Of a stretch of 64,000 nt of DNA, positions 1 to 9,323 are shown piece by piece. The stretch lies in contig CAWJAY010000021.1 of NCBI GenBank assembly GCA_963840925.1, positions 71,034 to 135,033 of the forward strand, in the 5' to 3' direction. Both the position numbers and the translations under genes were made by a program. Source of the stretch: DATAOG01 sp963840925 (GTDB lineage Bacteria; Pseudomonadota; Alphaproteobacteria; Geminicoccales; Geminicoccaceae). A model generated the notes under the pieces. That model was not told the origin of the DNA. It saw nothing but the letters and a program-made list of their open reading frames with translations, and ran no database searches. The number at the start of each line of letters is the position of its first letter. Within the stretch, counting starts at the first letter, position 1.

Positions 1-274
1 TGAGCGGCGCGATCTCCGCCATCGGCCCTGGCTCGAGGGTGGTCTCGATCGTGCCGAAGTAGCCGAATTGCCTGGCCACCCAGTAGGGATAGTCGTCGAG
101 CACCTCGATCGTGCCGCGCGGGCTGAGCCAGCGCACCGGCCCCTTGGCCGCGTGCGCGCCTGCCGACCGGAACCCGGCCGTCGACGTCAGGGTCAGGGTC
201 CCGGCCGCGGACAGCGCGAGCAACCGGCGCCGGTCGAGGACCGGGGCGGGGGCGGTGGTGGCGCACCCAAGCAT
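1..274 (-). CDS. Tat-exported ABC transporter substrate-binding protein (partial, runs off the window)
   Basis: The reading frame starts with ATG at 274 and is open to the window edge, so only the first 91 residues are visible. The N-terminus has an arginine cluster followed by a hydrophobic stretch (DRRRLLALSAAG), which fits a twin-arginine signal peptide. The mature part reads like the start of an NMT1/SsuA-type solute-binding domain (VLDDYPYWVARQFGYF, then TIETTLEPGP). Such proteins bind small solutes in the periplasm for an ABC importer. Its position beside a PQQ-dehydrogenase locus suggests it belongs to that locus, but its ligand cannot be inferred. Confidence 0.6.
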   Translation of the reverse strand, partial: MLGCATTAPAPVLDRRRLLALSAAGTLTLTSTAGFRSAGAHAAKGPVRWLSPRGTIEVLDDYPYWVARQFGYFGTIETTLEPGPMAEIAPL

Positions 275-847
275 GATTCCCTCGTGAGCTTCGTGCTCGG
301 GCCTGATCGGCGCCAAGCGCGCTCGGGAGACGGCTCCTGATCGGGTTAAGATAGTGCCCCTTGCCGGCTCGACGACCAGCCCGATCGGCCCTAGACAGGG
401 TCGCCTCGCAGCGTTCTCAGCCGCTGCCCGGCGCAGCCTCCACCAGGCCGGCGCCGGGCGTCAAGACCGGCTCGCAAGCCCGAAGCCGGGAGCACCCCTG
501 CCGGGCGCTCCAAGCCCCGCGACCTGTCTAGCGCAAGCATCAGCTCCGACGGCTGCGACGATGCCGGCTGGCGAGACCGGCGCTCGCGGGGGGCCTCGGG
601 TCAATCTTCGCTCGCTCGCGGCTCCCCCGGCGGCAGGTCGATCGAGCCCCGTCGCCGCCCGCGTCGGAGATCAAGCGCAGACCCTTTCTGCCGGCTGGCC
701 AGGCTCCAGCTTGCCGGTGAGCGGCGCCGCGAGCGCGGCCGCGCCCGACCAGTCAGCCGCCAGGCCATGCTCGAGCCAGAGCCGAACGGCGCCGCCGCAT
801 CTCGCCCTCGGTCACGCAAACAATCCGCTCGACATGGCAGCGCGCGC
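275..847. other. 573-nt stretch with no convincing gene
   Basis: Open frames exist on both strands here, but their translations are arginine/proline/alanine-rich shadows without recognisable domains or ribosome binding sites. It separates two genes that both read leftward. I see no RNA gene, terminator or repeat in it. Confidence 0.5.
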
Positions 848-1378
848 TCAGCCGCCCTCCGGCAGCAGGCGATGCCGGATCAGATAACGGATGCCATGGC
901 GCCAGCTCTGGTCGGTGTTGCCCCGGATATCGACGCTCGCCGCGAGCACGGGCGCCCGCGTGGCGGCGTCCCGGATCACGACGTTGAGATTGAGGATCAG
1001 ATTGCTGACCTTCTGGACCCAGCCGACCAGCGCGAGATCGGCCTCGAGCCGGCGCGCGATCGCCAGCTCACAGCCATTGCAGCTCCAGAGCTGGCCCGCG
1101 GCCTCGATCGCGGCCGCGGCCGGCGCGGTGTCGACCAGCTGGTAGCGCTCCGAGCCGGCGAGCGCGCTTTGCAGCTCGTCCTGGACCATAGCCAGGCGCG
1201 CCCGGTCGGCGGGATCTTCCCCCTCCAGCTCGCCTTGCAGGCTGCTGTCGACCAGCTCGAACGGGAACAGCGCGAGGCGCGGCAGCGGCGCGGCGTTGCC
1301 CGGGCCGGCCGCCGGCCCGGCGGCAAGCAGCAGGCCCGCAAGGAGCAGCGCAGGGTGGCTAGCCGGTCGTCTGAACAT
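848..1378 (-). CDS. DUF2380/DUF3280-family secreted protein of the PQQ locus
   Basis: This is a 176-residue protein with an N-terminal signal peptide (hydrophobic residues 10-30). The domain that follows reads LALFPFELVDSS and later YQLVDTAPA, with a CNGCELA motif near residue 116. This is the pattern of the DUF2380 (formerly DUF3280) family, small periplasmic proteins of unknown function. From memory, they recur in gene clusters for PQQ-dependent alcohol oxidation. It is transcribed divergently from the ABC binding-protein gene at 1503, so the 124 nt between them probably hold both promoters. Confidence 0.7.
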   Translation of the reverse strand: MFRRPASHPALLLAGLLLAAGPAAGPGNAAPLPRLALFPFELVDSSLQGELEGEDPADRARLAMVQDELQSALAGSERYQLVDTAPAAAAIEAAGQLWSCNGCELAIARRLEADLALVGWVQKVSNLILNLNVVIRDAATRAPVLAASVDIRGNTDQSWRHGIRYLIRHRLLPEGG

Positions 1379-1502
1379 CGCACCCCCAATGCGGCCCGCC
1401 CGGCTTGCCCGGGCTCCAGCCCTGAACTATCTGGTGATCCGGACCGACAGACAAGAGCCACCGGCGAGCCGTGCCAACAGCGAGGTGTCGACGTCGCCAG
1501 GG

Positions 1503-2738
1503 ATGGGAGACCACGTGGCCGCATTGCCATTGCGCAGGCGCCAGGCCGCACGTGCGCTGGCCGGAATCCTGATCGGGGTCGTGGCGCTGGCCGCCGCTCA
1601 GGTGCGCGCTGCCGACCCGCTCGAGGTCGTGATCACCTACGTGACCCAAGCCGAGGACCGGGTCGACCCGCTGTCGTTGCTCGATGTTCTGCTGCCCGAC
1701 GAGGGGCTGATGGGCGCGCGCCAGGCGATCACCGAGAACCAGACCACCGGCAGCTTCCTCGGCCAGACCTTCGCGCTCGAAGAGGCGCTGGTCGCCAAGG
1801 ACGGCGACCTGGTAGCGACGTTCAAGGCGGCGCTCGCTGCCGGCCAGCGGCTGTTCATCCTAGACCTGCACGCCGATCAGCTGCTGACGCTCGCGGACCT
1901 GCCGGAGGCAGCCGGCGCGCTGCTGTTCAACAGCCGGGCGCCAGACGACCGGCTGCGGGCGAGCGAGTGCCGCGCCAATCTGTTCCACATCGTGCCCAGC
2001 CGGGCGATGAAGGCCGACGCGCTCGCCCAATATCTGGTCTGGAAGCGGTGGCGCGAGTGGCTGCTGCTCCACGGCACGCTCGAGCCCGACCTGGCGTTTG
2101 CCGCGGCGATCGAGCGCGCGGCCAACAAGTTCGGGGCCGAGATCGTCGAGACCCGGGCCTACGAGTACCAGGCGACCGCCCGGCGGACCGACACCGGTCA
2201 CGTCCAGATCCAACGCCAGATCCCGGTCTTCACCCAGGACGCGCCCGACCACGACGTCGTGATGGTCGCCGACGAGAGCGACGTCTTCGGCGAGTACCTG
2301 CCGGGCCGGACCTGGGAGCCGCGGCCGGTGGCGGGGACTCAGGGGCTGATCGCCAGCGCCTGGCACCGCTCGCAGGAGCAGTGGGGTGCGACCCAAATGC
2401 AGCGCCGGTTCGAGAAATTCGCCGGCCGTTGGATGACCGAGCGCGACTACGCCGCCTGGCTTGCGGTCCGCTCGATCGGCGAGGCGGTGACCCGGACCAT
2501 GAGCCTCGATCCCAAGGCGATCCGCGACTACCTGCGCGGCGACCAGTTCGAGATCGCGGCGTTCAAGGGCGAGGGCCTGACCTTTCGCACGTGGAATCAA
2601 CAGATGCGCCAGCCGATCCTGATCGTCGAGCCGCGCATGCTGGTCTCGGTCTCGCCGCAGGAGGGCTTCCTGCACCAGCGCACGCCGCTCGACACGCTGG
2701 GCTACGACGAGCCGGAGTCGAGTTGCCGACTGCAATGA
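1503..2738 (+). CDS. PQQ-dependent alcohol dehydrogenase-associated ABC transporter substrate-binding protein
   Basis: The protein is 411 residues from the ATG at 1503. That start gives a clean signal peptide (arginine-rich n-region, then ALAGILIGVVALAAAQVRA); the frame is open further upstream but overlaps the divergent gene. The mature region (VVITYVTQAEDRVDPLSLLD at its start, QPILIVEPRMLVSVSPQEG near the end) matches the PQQ-associated branch of periplasmic binding proteins (TIGR03863 type). It presumably works with the beta-propeller protein encoded next, as in other PQQ loci, but its substrate is unknown. A GTG at 1515 is an alternative start. Confidence 0.8.
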   Translation: MGDHVAALPLRRRQAARALAGILIGVVALAAAQVRAADPLEVVITYVTQAEDRVDPLSLLDVLLPDEGLMGARQAITENQTTGSFLGQTFALEEALVAKDGDLVATFKAALAAGQRLFILDLHADQLLTLADLPEAAGALLFNSRAPDDRLRASECRANLFHIVPSRAMKADALAQYLVWKRWREWLLLHGTLEPDLAFAAAIERAANKFGAEIVETRAYEYQATARRTDTGHVQIQRQIPVFTQDAPDHDVVMVADESDVFGEYLPGRTWEPRPVAGTQGLIASAWHRSQEQWGATQMQRRFEKFAGRWMTERDYAAWLAVRSIGEAVTRTMSLDPKAIRDYLRGDQFEIAAFKGEGLTFRTWNQQMRQPILIVEPRMLVSVSPQEGFLHQRTPLDTLGYDEPESSCRLQ

Positions 2739-2788
2739 ACCGCCAACCAGGCCAACGAGCCCGAGCCCGCCCGAAGAAGGAAGTTGAC

Positions 2789-3757
2789 ATGACGCAGTGC
2801 CTGTCTGTCCTGAGCCTTGCCGCCGCCTTGCTGGCGTTGGCCAGCCAGCCCTGGCGCGGACCATCTACGTGTCCAACGAGCAGGGCAACTCGATCAGCAT
2901 CGTCGACGGCGACCAGCTCGCGCTGGTCAAGGAGGTCGCGGTCGGCGAGCGGCCGCGCGGCATCGTGCTGAGCCCCGACGGCAAGGTGCTCTATATCTGC
3001 GCCAGCGACGACGACACGATCCAGATCATGGACACCCAGCCTGGAGATCCTGGGCGAGCTGCCATCGGGGCCGGACCCCGAGGTGATCGTGATCTCGCCC
3101 GACGGCGGCAAGATCTACGCCGCCAACGAGGACGACAACCTGGTCACCGTGATCGACGTCGCCAGCCGCTCGGTGCTCTCGGAGATCCCGGTTGGCGTCG
3201 AGCCGGAGGGCATGGGCATCAGCCCGGACGGCAAGACGATCGTCAACACCTCCGAGACCACCAACATGGCGCACTTCATCGACGCCGAGAGCCACAAGAT
3301 CACCGACAACGTGCTGGTCGACCAGCGCCCGCGGGTCGCCGAGTTCACCGCCGACGGCGCCGAGGTCTGGGTCAGCTCCGAGGTCGGCGGCACGGTCTCG
3401 GTGATCGACAACGCCAAGCGCCAGATCGCGCACAAGATCACCTTCGCGATCCCGGGCGTGCCCGACGAGGCGATCCAGCCGGTCGGCGTCCGGATCACCA
3501 ACGACCGCGCCAAGGCGTACGTGGCGCTCGGGCCGGCCAACCGGGTCGCGGTAGTCGACGCCCAGACCTACGAGGTCAAGGACTACCTGCTGGTCGGCCA
3601 GCGGGTCTGGCAGCTCGCGTTCTCGCCGGACCAGAAGTTCCTGTACTCGACCAACGGCGTCTCCAACGACATCTCGGTCATCGACGTCGCCGAGGACGAG
3701 GTGATCAAGTCGGTCCAGGTCGGCAGCTACCCTTGGGGCGTTGCGGTCAAGGACTGA
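2789..3757 (+). CDS. PQQ-dependent catabolism-associated beta-propeller protein (two frame slips)
   Basis: The gene starts at ATG 2789 with a signal peptide (LSVLSLAAALLALA). It then has repeated YVTN-type propeller blades such as GNSISIVDGDQLALVKEV, VLSPDGKVLYICASDDDTI, ISPDGGKIYAANEDDNLVTV and FSPDQKFLYSTNGVSNDISV. It belongs to the YVTN/PQQ-associated beta-propeller family and is periplasmic. Two slips split it. One C is missing in the run at 2849-2851, and the frame changes again at about 3040-3042; both lie in a CCTGG context. Corrected, the protein is about 322 residues. It sits about 50 nt downstream of the ABC binding-protein gene and is probably co-transcribed with it. Confidence 0.8.
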
Positions 3758-3776
3758 TCGGAGGTCGACGCCGGCG

Positions 3777-4424
3777 ATGGACTATGACCTGGCGAGGCTG
3801 CAGGGGCTTCGAGCGCTGCTAGGCCGGGCGGCTGCGCCGGTCGGGCTGCTGCTGCTGATCGCGGCCGCCCGGCCCGGCACGGCGGCCGAGGCTGAGGTTG
3901 CCGATTGGCCATGCCAGCAGCGGCTGGTGCCGGAGATCGCCGCCGGCATGATCTGGTCGGGCCCGGCGCTCGACTCGGTCGCGGACGCTGCGGCGGAGCC
4001 GACGCTGCGGCATCTGGCCGGGGAGCTTGCGGCGCGGCGGGTGTCGGTCGAGCAGGCGAGCGCGCAGATCGACCAGTTCGCCAGAGGCTTGCCTGCCGAG
4101 CACAAGAACGAGCGCCTCACGCAACTGTTCGCCGCGACCTTGGCCCTGATCAACGACGACCGCAGCTCGATCATCGGCGGCATCAGGAAATACGCCCGCG
4201 GCCAGCAGGCTCTGGCCGAGCGAGTTGCCGCGAGCAACGCGCAACTGGCCAATCTCGCCGCCGATCAGGTCAAGGAGCGCGAGGCTCTGATCGCCCAGCG
4301 CAGCTGGGACATGCGCATCTACGACGACCGGCGCTCGTCGCTCGCCTATCTTTGCGAGCAACCGGTCCTGCTCGACCAGCGGGCGTTCGCGCTCGCCCGG
4401 GCGATCGCCGGTCATCTGGAGTGA
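3777..4424 (+). CDS. Secreted helical protein of the PQQ locus, function unknown
   Basis: The ATG at 3777 is preceded by GGAGG at 3760-3764, which decides the start. The 215-residue product has a signal peptide (APVGLLLLIAAARPGTAAEAE). The rest is an alpha-helical domain rich in Gln, Ala and Glu, with a charged region (NDDRSSIIGGIRKYARGQQ) and a C-terminal segment containing RRSSLAYLCEQP. I do not recognise a named family. It lies 20 nt after the beta-propeller gene and 2 nt before the next ORF, so it is probably part of the same operon and acts in the periplasm. Confidence 0.65.
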   Translation: MDYDLARLQGLRALLGRAAAPVGLLLLIAAARPGTAAEAEVADWPCQQRLVPEIAAGMIWSGPALDSVADAAAEPTLRHLAGELAARRVSVEQASAQIDQFARGLPAEHKNERLTQLFAATLALINDDRSSIIGGIRKYARGQQALAERVAASNAQLANLAADQVKEREALIAQRSWDMRIYDDRRSSLAYLCEQPVLLDQRAFALARAIAGHLE

Positions 4425-4428
4425 GGTG

Positions 4429-4785
4429 ATGGCGAGCCGCACGCGACTGATCCTCGGCGCGCTGGCCGGCGGCCTGCTGGTCGCTCCGGCGACCCCGGCG
4501 GACGCGAGCGACTACCCGACCGAAACCCTGGCCGATTACGTGTTCGGCTGCATGGCGGCCAACGGCGAGACCCCGGAAGTGCTCAAGAAGTGCTCCTGCA
4601 GCATCGACGTGATCGCCTCGATCCTGCCCTACGAGCAATACGTCGAGGCCGAGACCGTGCTGCGCATGCGCCTGGTGCCGGGCGGCGGCGAGAAGATGGA
4701 GCTGTTCCGCGACACACCGATCGCCAAGGACGCGGTCGAGAAGCTGAAGCGCGCCCAGGTCGAGGGCGAGGTCCGCTGCTTTTAG
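4429..4785 (+). CDS. Small secreted protein with CSC motif, PQQ locus
   Basis: This 118-residue protein begins at ATG 4429, 4 nt after the preceding stop; a GTG at 4426 is in frame. It has a signal peptide (LILGALAGGLLVAPATPADA) and three more conserved-looking cysteines: GCMAANGETPEVLKKCSCSID, and a C-terminal VRCF. The cysteine pattern suggests disulfides in the periplasm. It closes the rightward operon and ends 15 nt before a convergent gene. No function is assigned. Confidence 0.65.
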   Translation: MASRTRLILGALAGGLLVAPATPADASDYPTETLADYVFGCMAANGETPEVLKKCSCSIDVIASILPYEQYVEAETVLRMRLVPGGGEKMELFRDTPIAKDAVEKLKRAQVEGEVRCF

Positions 4786-4800
4786 CCCCGCCCGATCCCT

Positions 4801-5948
4801 CTAGTCGGCGCCGATCGATTTCGGCAGCTCGCTCGCGTCGGCGAACACGGTCACGAGATCTGCTGGCAGGCCCGCGAACGCGCGTTCCATCCGCTGGTCG
4901 GCCTCGACGACCCCGCACAGTCCGGGACCTTTCTGGCCGCGACGTCGCGGATGTAGATGTGGCCAATCCGCCCCGAGTGCGTCCTGGCGATCGCGCCATA
5001 GATTTCCGGATCGCACTCGCCGGTATCGCCGACCAGGAAGAACTGGCGGCCGGGATAGGCCTCGAGCAGGTCCTTGATGACCGGCGGCTTGGTCTTCTGG
5101 GGCGGGTCCAACAGATCGAGAATGGTCAGGTCCGCGACTCGAAGATAGCGAAGATGAAAAGAGCCGCGCGGGAAGTCGGCGCTTTCGATGAATTTGGCGA
5201 GCGCGGGGTAGAGCTGCCAGGGCGACGAGGACAGGTATTGGAACACGGCACCGCCGTCCTGCCAGCTCCGGTAGGCGCCGGCCATCCCGGGAACGGCCTC
5301 GAACGCCTTGAGGAAGGTGGATTCGATCAGCAGCCGGTGGTCGGTCACGTGGCTGATCTTGTTCGTATCGTCGATGTCGGAGATGACCGAGGGCCCCTCG
5401 GGTGCGATCAGCTGGACGCTGCCTGAGAACGGTCCGCCCTCGCCGGCGGCCATGATCACGGCCGCGTCCAGCCAGGGATCGCCGTCGCTCGATGGCAGAT
5501 CGGCGATCGGCAGCCGCGCGTCGGTCTCAGCATGGCCATTGCCGCCGGTTGCGGGCAGCTTGACCGTGTGCCGGCCGGCGAACCTGAGCTCGAGAACCTT
5601 GCCGCCCTCGTCGTCGACCAGGAAGTCGCGGCCGCGGTCCTGAAAGTGCCTGTTGTTCTCAACGCCCTGGGGCAGGTCCAACTTGCCCGCGAAGCCGGCC
5701 AGGCGTTCGAGAAAAACCCCGCGCAGCAGAGAATCTTCCTCTCGCTCGAAGATCCAGGCGTGGAGAGGGACGATCCAGCCGTCGCCGGCGGCATCGAGCC
5801 GGGCAGCGGTCGGCAGCACGATCACGGTCTCGTCGGCGTGGATGGCTGATCGCTGCTGCGCGGCGGCGGATGGCGCTGTAACGGAGAGGCCGAGAAAGAC
5901 GAAGCTGGTGAGCCCGCGAGCGTAGTGGATCATCCTATCCCCCAACAC
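4801..5948 (-). CDS. App1-family (DUF2183) phosphatase, secreted (frame slip near the C-terminus)
   Basis: The protein has a signal peptide (GLTSFVFLGLSVTAPSAAAQ). Its C-terminal domain carries the haloacid-dehalogenase-like signature ISDIDDTNKISHV, a DxDxT motif, followed by FQYLSSSPWQLYPAL and FFLVGDTGECDPEIY. This is the App1 catalytic domain; characterised members act as phosphatidate phosphatases. One base is missing in the G run at 4924-4926. Restoring it extends the protein to a stop at 4801 with the family-typical ending LVTVFADASELP. The start is 5948, or ATG 5933, which gives a shorter signal peptide. It converges with the small secreted protein gene. Confidence 0.8.
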
Positions 5949-6084
5949 CTGCCTCGTGCTCGATCCGCGCGGTGGTCATGCGCCCCCGGTCGTCGCGCAG
6001 ATCAGCATGATTCCGCAGTTGTCAGGCTAAAGGGATGCAGGGCCCGGATCTGTGACCTGGCTCACACGCCGACCGCCAAAGGCG

Positions 6085-6502
6085 TCACCGGTGCTCGGCG
6101 AACCAGCGCACGATCATCGGCATGTTCTGCTCGAAGCCGCCCGGGATGAAGACGTTCAAAAGACCGACCCTCTGATCGGTCCGGTTCTCGAAGTCGTGAG
6201 TTCGTGCCCGCAGGAATGCGCAGAAAGGTGCCCCGGGGGACGTCGAGCCAGCGCTCGCCGATCAGGAACGTGGCGGTGCCCTCGAGGACGTAGAAGATCT
6301 CGTCGTTGTGCTCGTGATGGTGCGCCCCCGGGCCGGCAGTCCGCGGCTCCAGCCACCACTCGGACACGCTGTAGCGGTTGTCGGTCTCCTCGCCATCCGC
6401 TTTGAACACCGCCCGCATCGCGCCGAGCTCGTAAGTCCGGCCGCCATCCGGCGGCAGCACGATCGAGCCTTCGGGAAGGTTGCTCGGGTCCGGGCGGGCC
6501 AT
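6085..6502 (-). CDS. Cupin-domain protein (frame slip)
   Basis: This is a small cupin of about 138 residues with the metal-binding first motif GPGAHHHEHNDEIFYVLEG and the second motif region VPRGTFLRIPAGT. Reading as given runs out of frame after PAGT. Deleting one base in the GAGTTC at 6198-6203 restores HDFENRTDQRVGLLNVFIPGG and a stop at 6085-6087. Cupins of this size bind a metal ion through the histidines and Glu and act as isomerases, dioxygenases or sensors; the substrate is not predictable. The gene starts 45 nt upstream of the SoxYZ-like gene's stop codon, in the same orientation, so the two could be co-transcribed. Confidence 0.7.
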
Positions 6503-6547
6503 GAGGGTCTCCTGAGTGCGTGCGGTCAGCCGAGCGCCGGGGCAGGG

Positions 6548-7357
6548 TCAGGACGAAGGCTCGGCTGCCAGCGGCCAGCTGCTCCTGAAGCGAGCGCCCT
6601 CGCTGTCCTCGACCAGGGCCTCGAGCGCGGCCGGCCGGTCCGGCACGAAGGAAAAGTGGATCGAGGGGTTCTCGCTCAGGCTGATGTCGGCGTCGACCGA
6701 GAGGACCGGCTGGCCGTCGTAGCGGACCTCGATCGTCCGGACGTAGTGCGGCGGGATCCAGTTGCGCGAGAGCTGGTCGATCTGCAGGCCGCTGTAGTTC
6801 GGGTGGCTGATCAGCAGCTGGACCTGGTTCGGCGCGCCGAGGCGCAGGCGGCCGTGCTTCAGCTTCATCTGGCCGAGCCGGGCGATCGCCGCCTCGTGGT
6901 CCCTGAGCGCCGGGGCCGAGCAGCCGCCGGCCGCCTTGACGAAGCGGCTGGCCATGTAGAGCTGGCCGTCGCTGGTCTCGGCGATCGCCCGGACGTCGGT
7001 ATACTCGTTGACCCGCACCCTGGTCGCGATCGTCGCGACGCCGTTGGCCGGGGTCAGGTGGAACACGCCTGCGACCGGCGCCGGGTTATGGTCGATCAAG
7101 AGGTGCACGGTCTTGACGTAGCGCCCGGGCGTCTGGGGCGCGAGCGCGGAGATCGTGATCGGCACCACCGCGGCATCGTAGGCCCGCTCCGGGGCCTCGA
7201 GCGCGATCACCCCGGCGCCATCCAGGACCGGGCGATCCGCGAACAACAGCGCCCGCAGCTCCGGCCAGGGAGCGTCGGCGGCGCCGGCCGGCTGGGCTGG
7301 CGCGGCGCCGAGCAGGGCAGCGAGCACGAGACCCGCGAGCGGGCGCGACACGGACAT
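6548..7357 (-). CDS. Quinoprotein dehydrogenase-associated SoxYZ-like carrier
   Basis: The start is ATG 7357, preceded on this strand by AAGGAGG. The 269-residue protein has a signal peptide (LAGLVLAALLGAAPAQPAGA). A SoxY-like domain follows, with VPITISALAPQTPGRYVKT and FVKAAGGCSAPALRDHE; the Cys in GGCSAP is the candidate carrier residue. The C-terminal half is SoxZ-like (LISHPNYSGLQIDQLSRNWI). This is the fused SoxYZ-like carrier family tied to PQQ dehydrogenases. It likely works with the quinoprotein-relay zinc hydrolase at 9324. It is divergent from motA. Confidence 0.8.
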   Translation of the reverse strand: MSVSRPLAGLVLAALLGAAPAQPAGAADAPWPELRALLFADRPVLDGAGVIALEAPERAYDAAVVPITISALAPQTPGRYVKTVHLLIDHNPAPVAGVFHLTPANGVATIATRVRVNEYTDVRAIAETSDGQLYMASRFVKAAGGCSAPALRDHEAAIARLGQMKLKHGRLRLGAPNQVQLLISHPNYSGLQIDQLSRNWIPPHYVRTIEVRYDGQPVLSVDADISLSENPSIHFSFVPDRPAALEALVEDSEGARFRSSWPLAAEPSS

Positions 7358-7523
7358 GGGTGCCTCCTTCGACCGGAGTCGGGCGGCATCATAGCCGAGA
7401 CCGCCGGCCAGGCAATCCGCGGCCCACCGCCGGCCCGGCGGCCCCCGCTTTACCGGATGTTCAGCTGAAATCGCTACCCCTACGGGGGCGCCTGGAAGAG
7501 GGCGCGTTCCGCTCGGATGGGCC

Positions 7524-8384
7524 ATGCTGTTCGTCCTCGGCCTCCTGGTCGTCATCGGCTCGGTGCTGGGCGGTTACCTGCCGCACGGCGACCTCGCCGT
7601 GCTCTGGCAGCCGTTCGAGGTCCTGATCATCCTCGGCGCTGCGATCGGAGCCTTCATCATCGCCAACCCGGTCTCGGTGCAGCTCGGTCTGCTCCGGAAC
7701 CTCAAGATCCTGTTTCGGGGCGCGCCCTACCCGAAGGAGGCCTATCTCGAGCTGCTGACCCTCTTGTTCACGATGTTCAAGCTCGCCCGGAGCAAGGGTC
7801 TGCTGGCGCTCGAGAGCCATCTCGATGCTCCGTACGAGAGCGAGCTGTTCCGCCGCTTCCCGCATTTCATCGGCAACCATCATGCGGTCGAGTTCTTGTG
7901 CGACTACTGGCGCCTGATCTCGCTCGGCGCCGAGAACCCGCAGCAGATCGAAGAGCTGATGACCGTCGACCTCGAGACCCATCACGCCGAGATGGAGCAG
8001 ATCGCGGGCTCGGTCGCGACGATGAGCGACGGGCTGCCGGCCTTCGGCATCGTCGCCGCCGTGCTCGGGATCATCATCACGATGGGCGCGCTCGCCGAGC
8101 CGCCGGAGGTGCTCGGCCGACACGTCGCCTCCGCGCTCGCCGGCACCTTTCTCGGCGTGCTGCTGGCCTATGGCTTCGTGGCGCCCGCGGGCAACAAGCT
8201 GCGCGCCTACTTCGCGGCCGAGGCCAAGTACCACGAGTGCATCAAGGCCGGCCTGCTCGCCTTTCTCCATGGCTATGCGCCGGTGATCTCGGTCGAATTC
8301 GCGCGCAAGGCGCTCTACAGCCACGAGCGGCCGAGCTTCACGACGCTCGAGCAGGCGGTCGCGAACGCGCCGGCGATCGGCTAG
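7524..8384 (+). CDS. motA: Flagellar motor stator protein MotA
   Basis: The 286-residue protein shows the MotA pattern. The N-terminal membrane segment LFVLGLLVVIGSVLGGYLP is followed by WQPFEVLIILGAAIGAFIIANP and a cytoplasmic loop with charged residues. Two later membrane segments follow (GLPAFGIVAAVLGIIITMGAL and ALAGTFLGVLLAYGFVAP). With MotB it forms the proton-conducting stator of the flagellar motor. It is followed 22 nt later by motB. Finding this pair inside a PQQ accessory locus is unusual, as no other flagellar gene is in the window. Confidence 0.93.
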   Translation: MLFVLGLLVVIGSVLGGYLPHGDLAVLWQPFEVLIILGAAIGAFIIANPVSVQLGLLRNLKILFRGAPYPKEAYLELLTLLFTMFKLARSKGLLALESHLDAPYESELFRRFPHFIGNHHAVEFLCDYWRLISLGAENPQQIEELMTVDLETHHAEMEQIAGSVATMSDGLPAFGIVAAVLGIIITMGALAEPPEVLGRHVASALAGTFLGVLLAYGFVAPAGNKLRAYFAAEAKYHECIKAGLLAFLHGYAPVISVEFARKALYSHERPSFTTLEQAVANAPAIG

Positions 8385-8406
8385 CGGCGACGCCCGGAGG
8401 CCGCTG

Positions 8407-9294
8407 ATGGCACGCGGGAACCAGCCGCCGGTCCTGATCAAGAAGGTCAAGAAAAGCCACGGCCACGGCCATCACGGCGGCGCGTGGAAGATCGCCTACG
8501 CCGATTTCGCGACCGCGATGATGGCCTTCTTCATGCTGCTGTGGCTGCTCGCCGCGACCACCGAGGAGCAAAAGCTCGGCATCGCCAATTTCTTCATGCC
8601 GACGCCTTTTGCCAAGAACGACATGGTCGGCAGCCACGGCATCAGCGGCGGCCAGACCCCGAACGACAGCGGGCCGCTCGACCAGGCGCCGAGGAGCCAT
8701 CCCGACGTCGAGCTCGGCATGACGATGCGCGAGGACGGCAACCAGGACCAGGACCTGCCCGAAGAGCAGCTCCAGGCGCAGGTCGAGCGCGCGGACGAGA
8801 CCGAGCTGAAGCGGATCAAGGCCGAGCTCGACCAAGCGATCACGTCGGACCCGGCGCTCGCCGGGCTCGGCGACAACCTGCGGGTCGACCGGACCCCCGA
8901 AGGGGTGCGGATCCAGATCGTCGACCAGGACCAGCGCTCGATGTTCCCGCTCGGCCGGGCGGTGCTCGAGCCCTACACCCGGGCGCTGATGGCCAAGCTC
9001 GCGGCGATCATCGGCCGCACCGGCCGCCAGATCTCGGTCACCGGCCACACCGATGCGATCCCGTTCCGGATCGGCAGCGTGCGCGACAACTGGCAGCTGT
9101 CCTCGGATCGCGCCAACGCCTCGCGCCGGGCGCTGATCGCGGCCGGCCTGCCCGAGGGCCGGATCGCGCGGGTGGTCGGCAAGGCCGATACCGATCCGCT
9201 CGATCCGGCGCATCCGGACGCCGCCCAGAACCGACGGATCAGCATGGTGCTGCTGCGCCAACCGGCGCCGGGCGTCCGAACCGCCCCCAGCTGA
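8407..9294 (+). CDS. motB: Flagellar motor stator protein MotB
   Basis: This is a 295-residue protein. The single membrane segment (WKIAYADFATAMMAFFMLLW) contains Asp33, equivalent to the proton-binding aspartate of the stator. The C-terminal OmpA/MotB peptidoglycan-binding domain includes ISVTGHTDAIPFR and NWQLSSDRANASRR. It anchors MotA to the cell wall. Its start codon lies 22 nt after motA, and the two form an operon. Confidence 0.93.
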   Translation: MARGNQPPVLIKKVKKSHGHGHHGGAWKIAYADFATAMMAFFMLLWLLAATTEEQKLGIANFFMPTPFAKNDMVGSHGISGGQTPNDSGPLDQAPRSHPDVELGMTMREDGNQDQDLPEEQLQAQVERADETELKRIKAELDQAITSDPALAGLGDNLRVDRTPEGVRIQIVDQDQRSMFPLGRAVLEPYTRALMAKLAAIIGRTGRQISVTGHTDAIPFRIGSVRDNWQLSSDRANASRRALIAAGLPEGRIARVVGKADTDPLDPAHPDAAQNRRISMVLLRQPAPGVRTAPS

Positions 9295-9323
9295 AGCCTA
9301 AGAGAGTCGACGGACGGCCGGGG

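Noticed and set aside
767..2971. 734-codon frame on the plus strand
   Set aside because: Arg/Pro-rich translation overlapping two real genes (848-1378 and 1503-2738). Only its last part coincides with the signal peptide of the beta-propeller gene.
2789..3757. Decay of the beta-propeller gene into a pseudogene
   Set aside because: Two slips in C-rich CCTGG context, while intact blades continue in the other frames, and similar slips across the window point to sequencing error.
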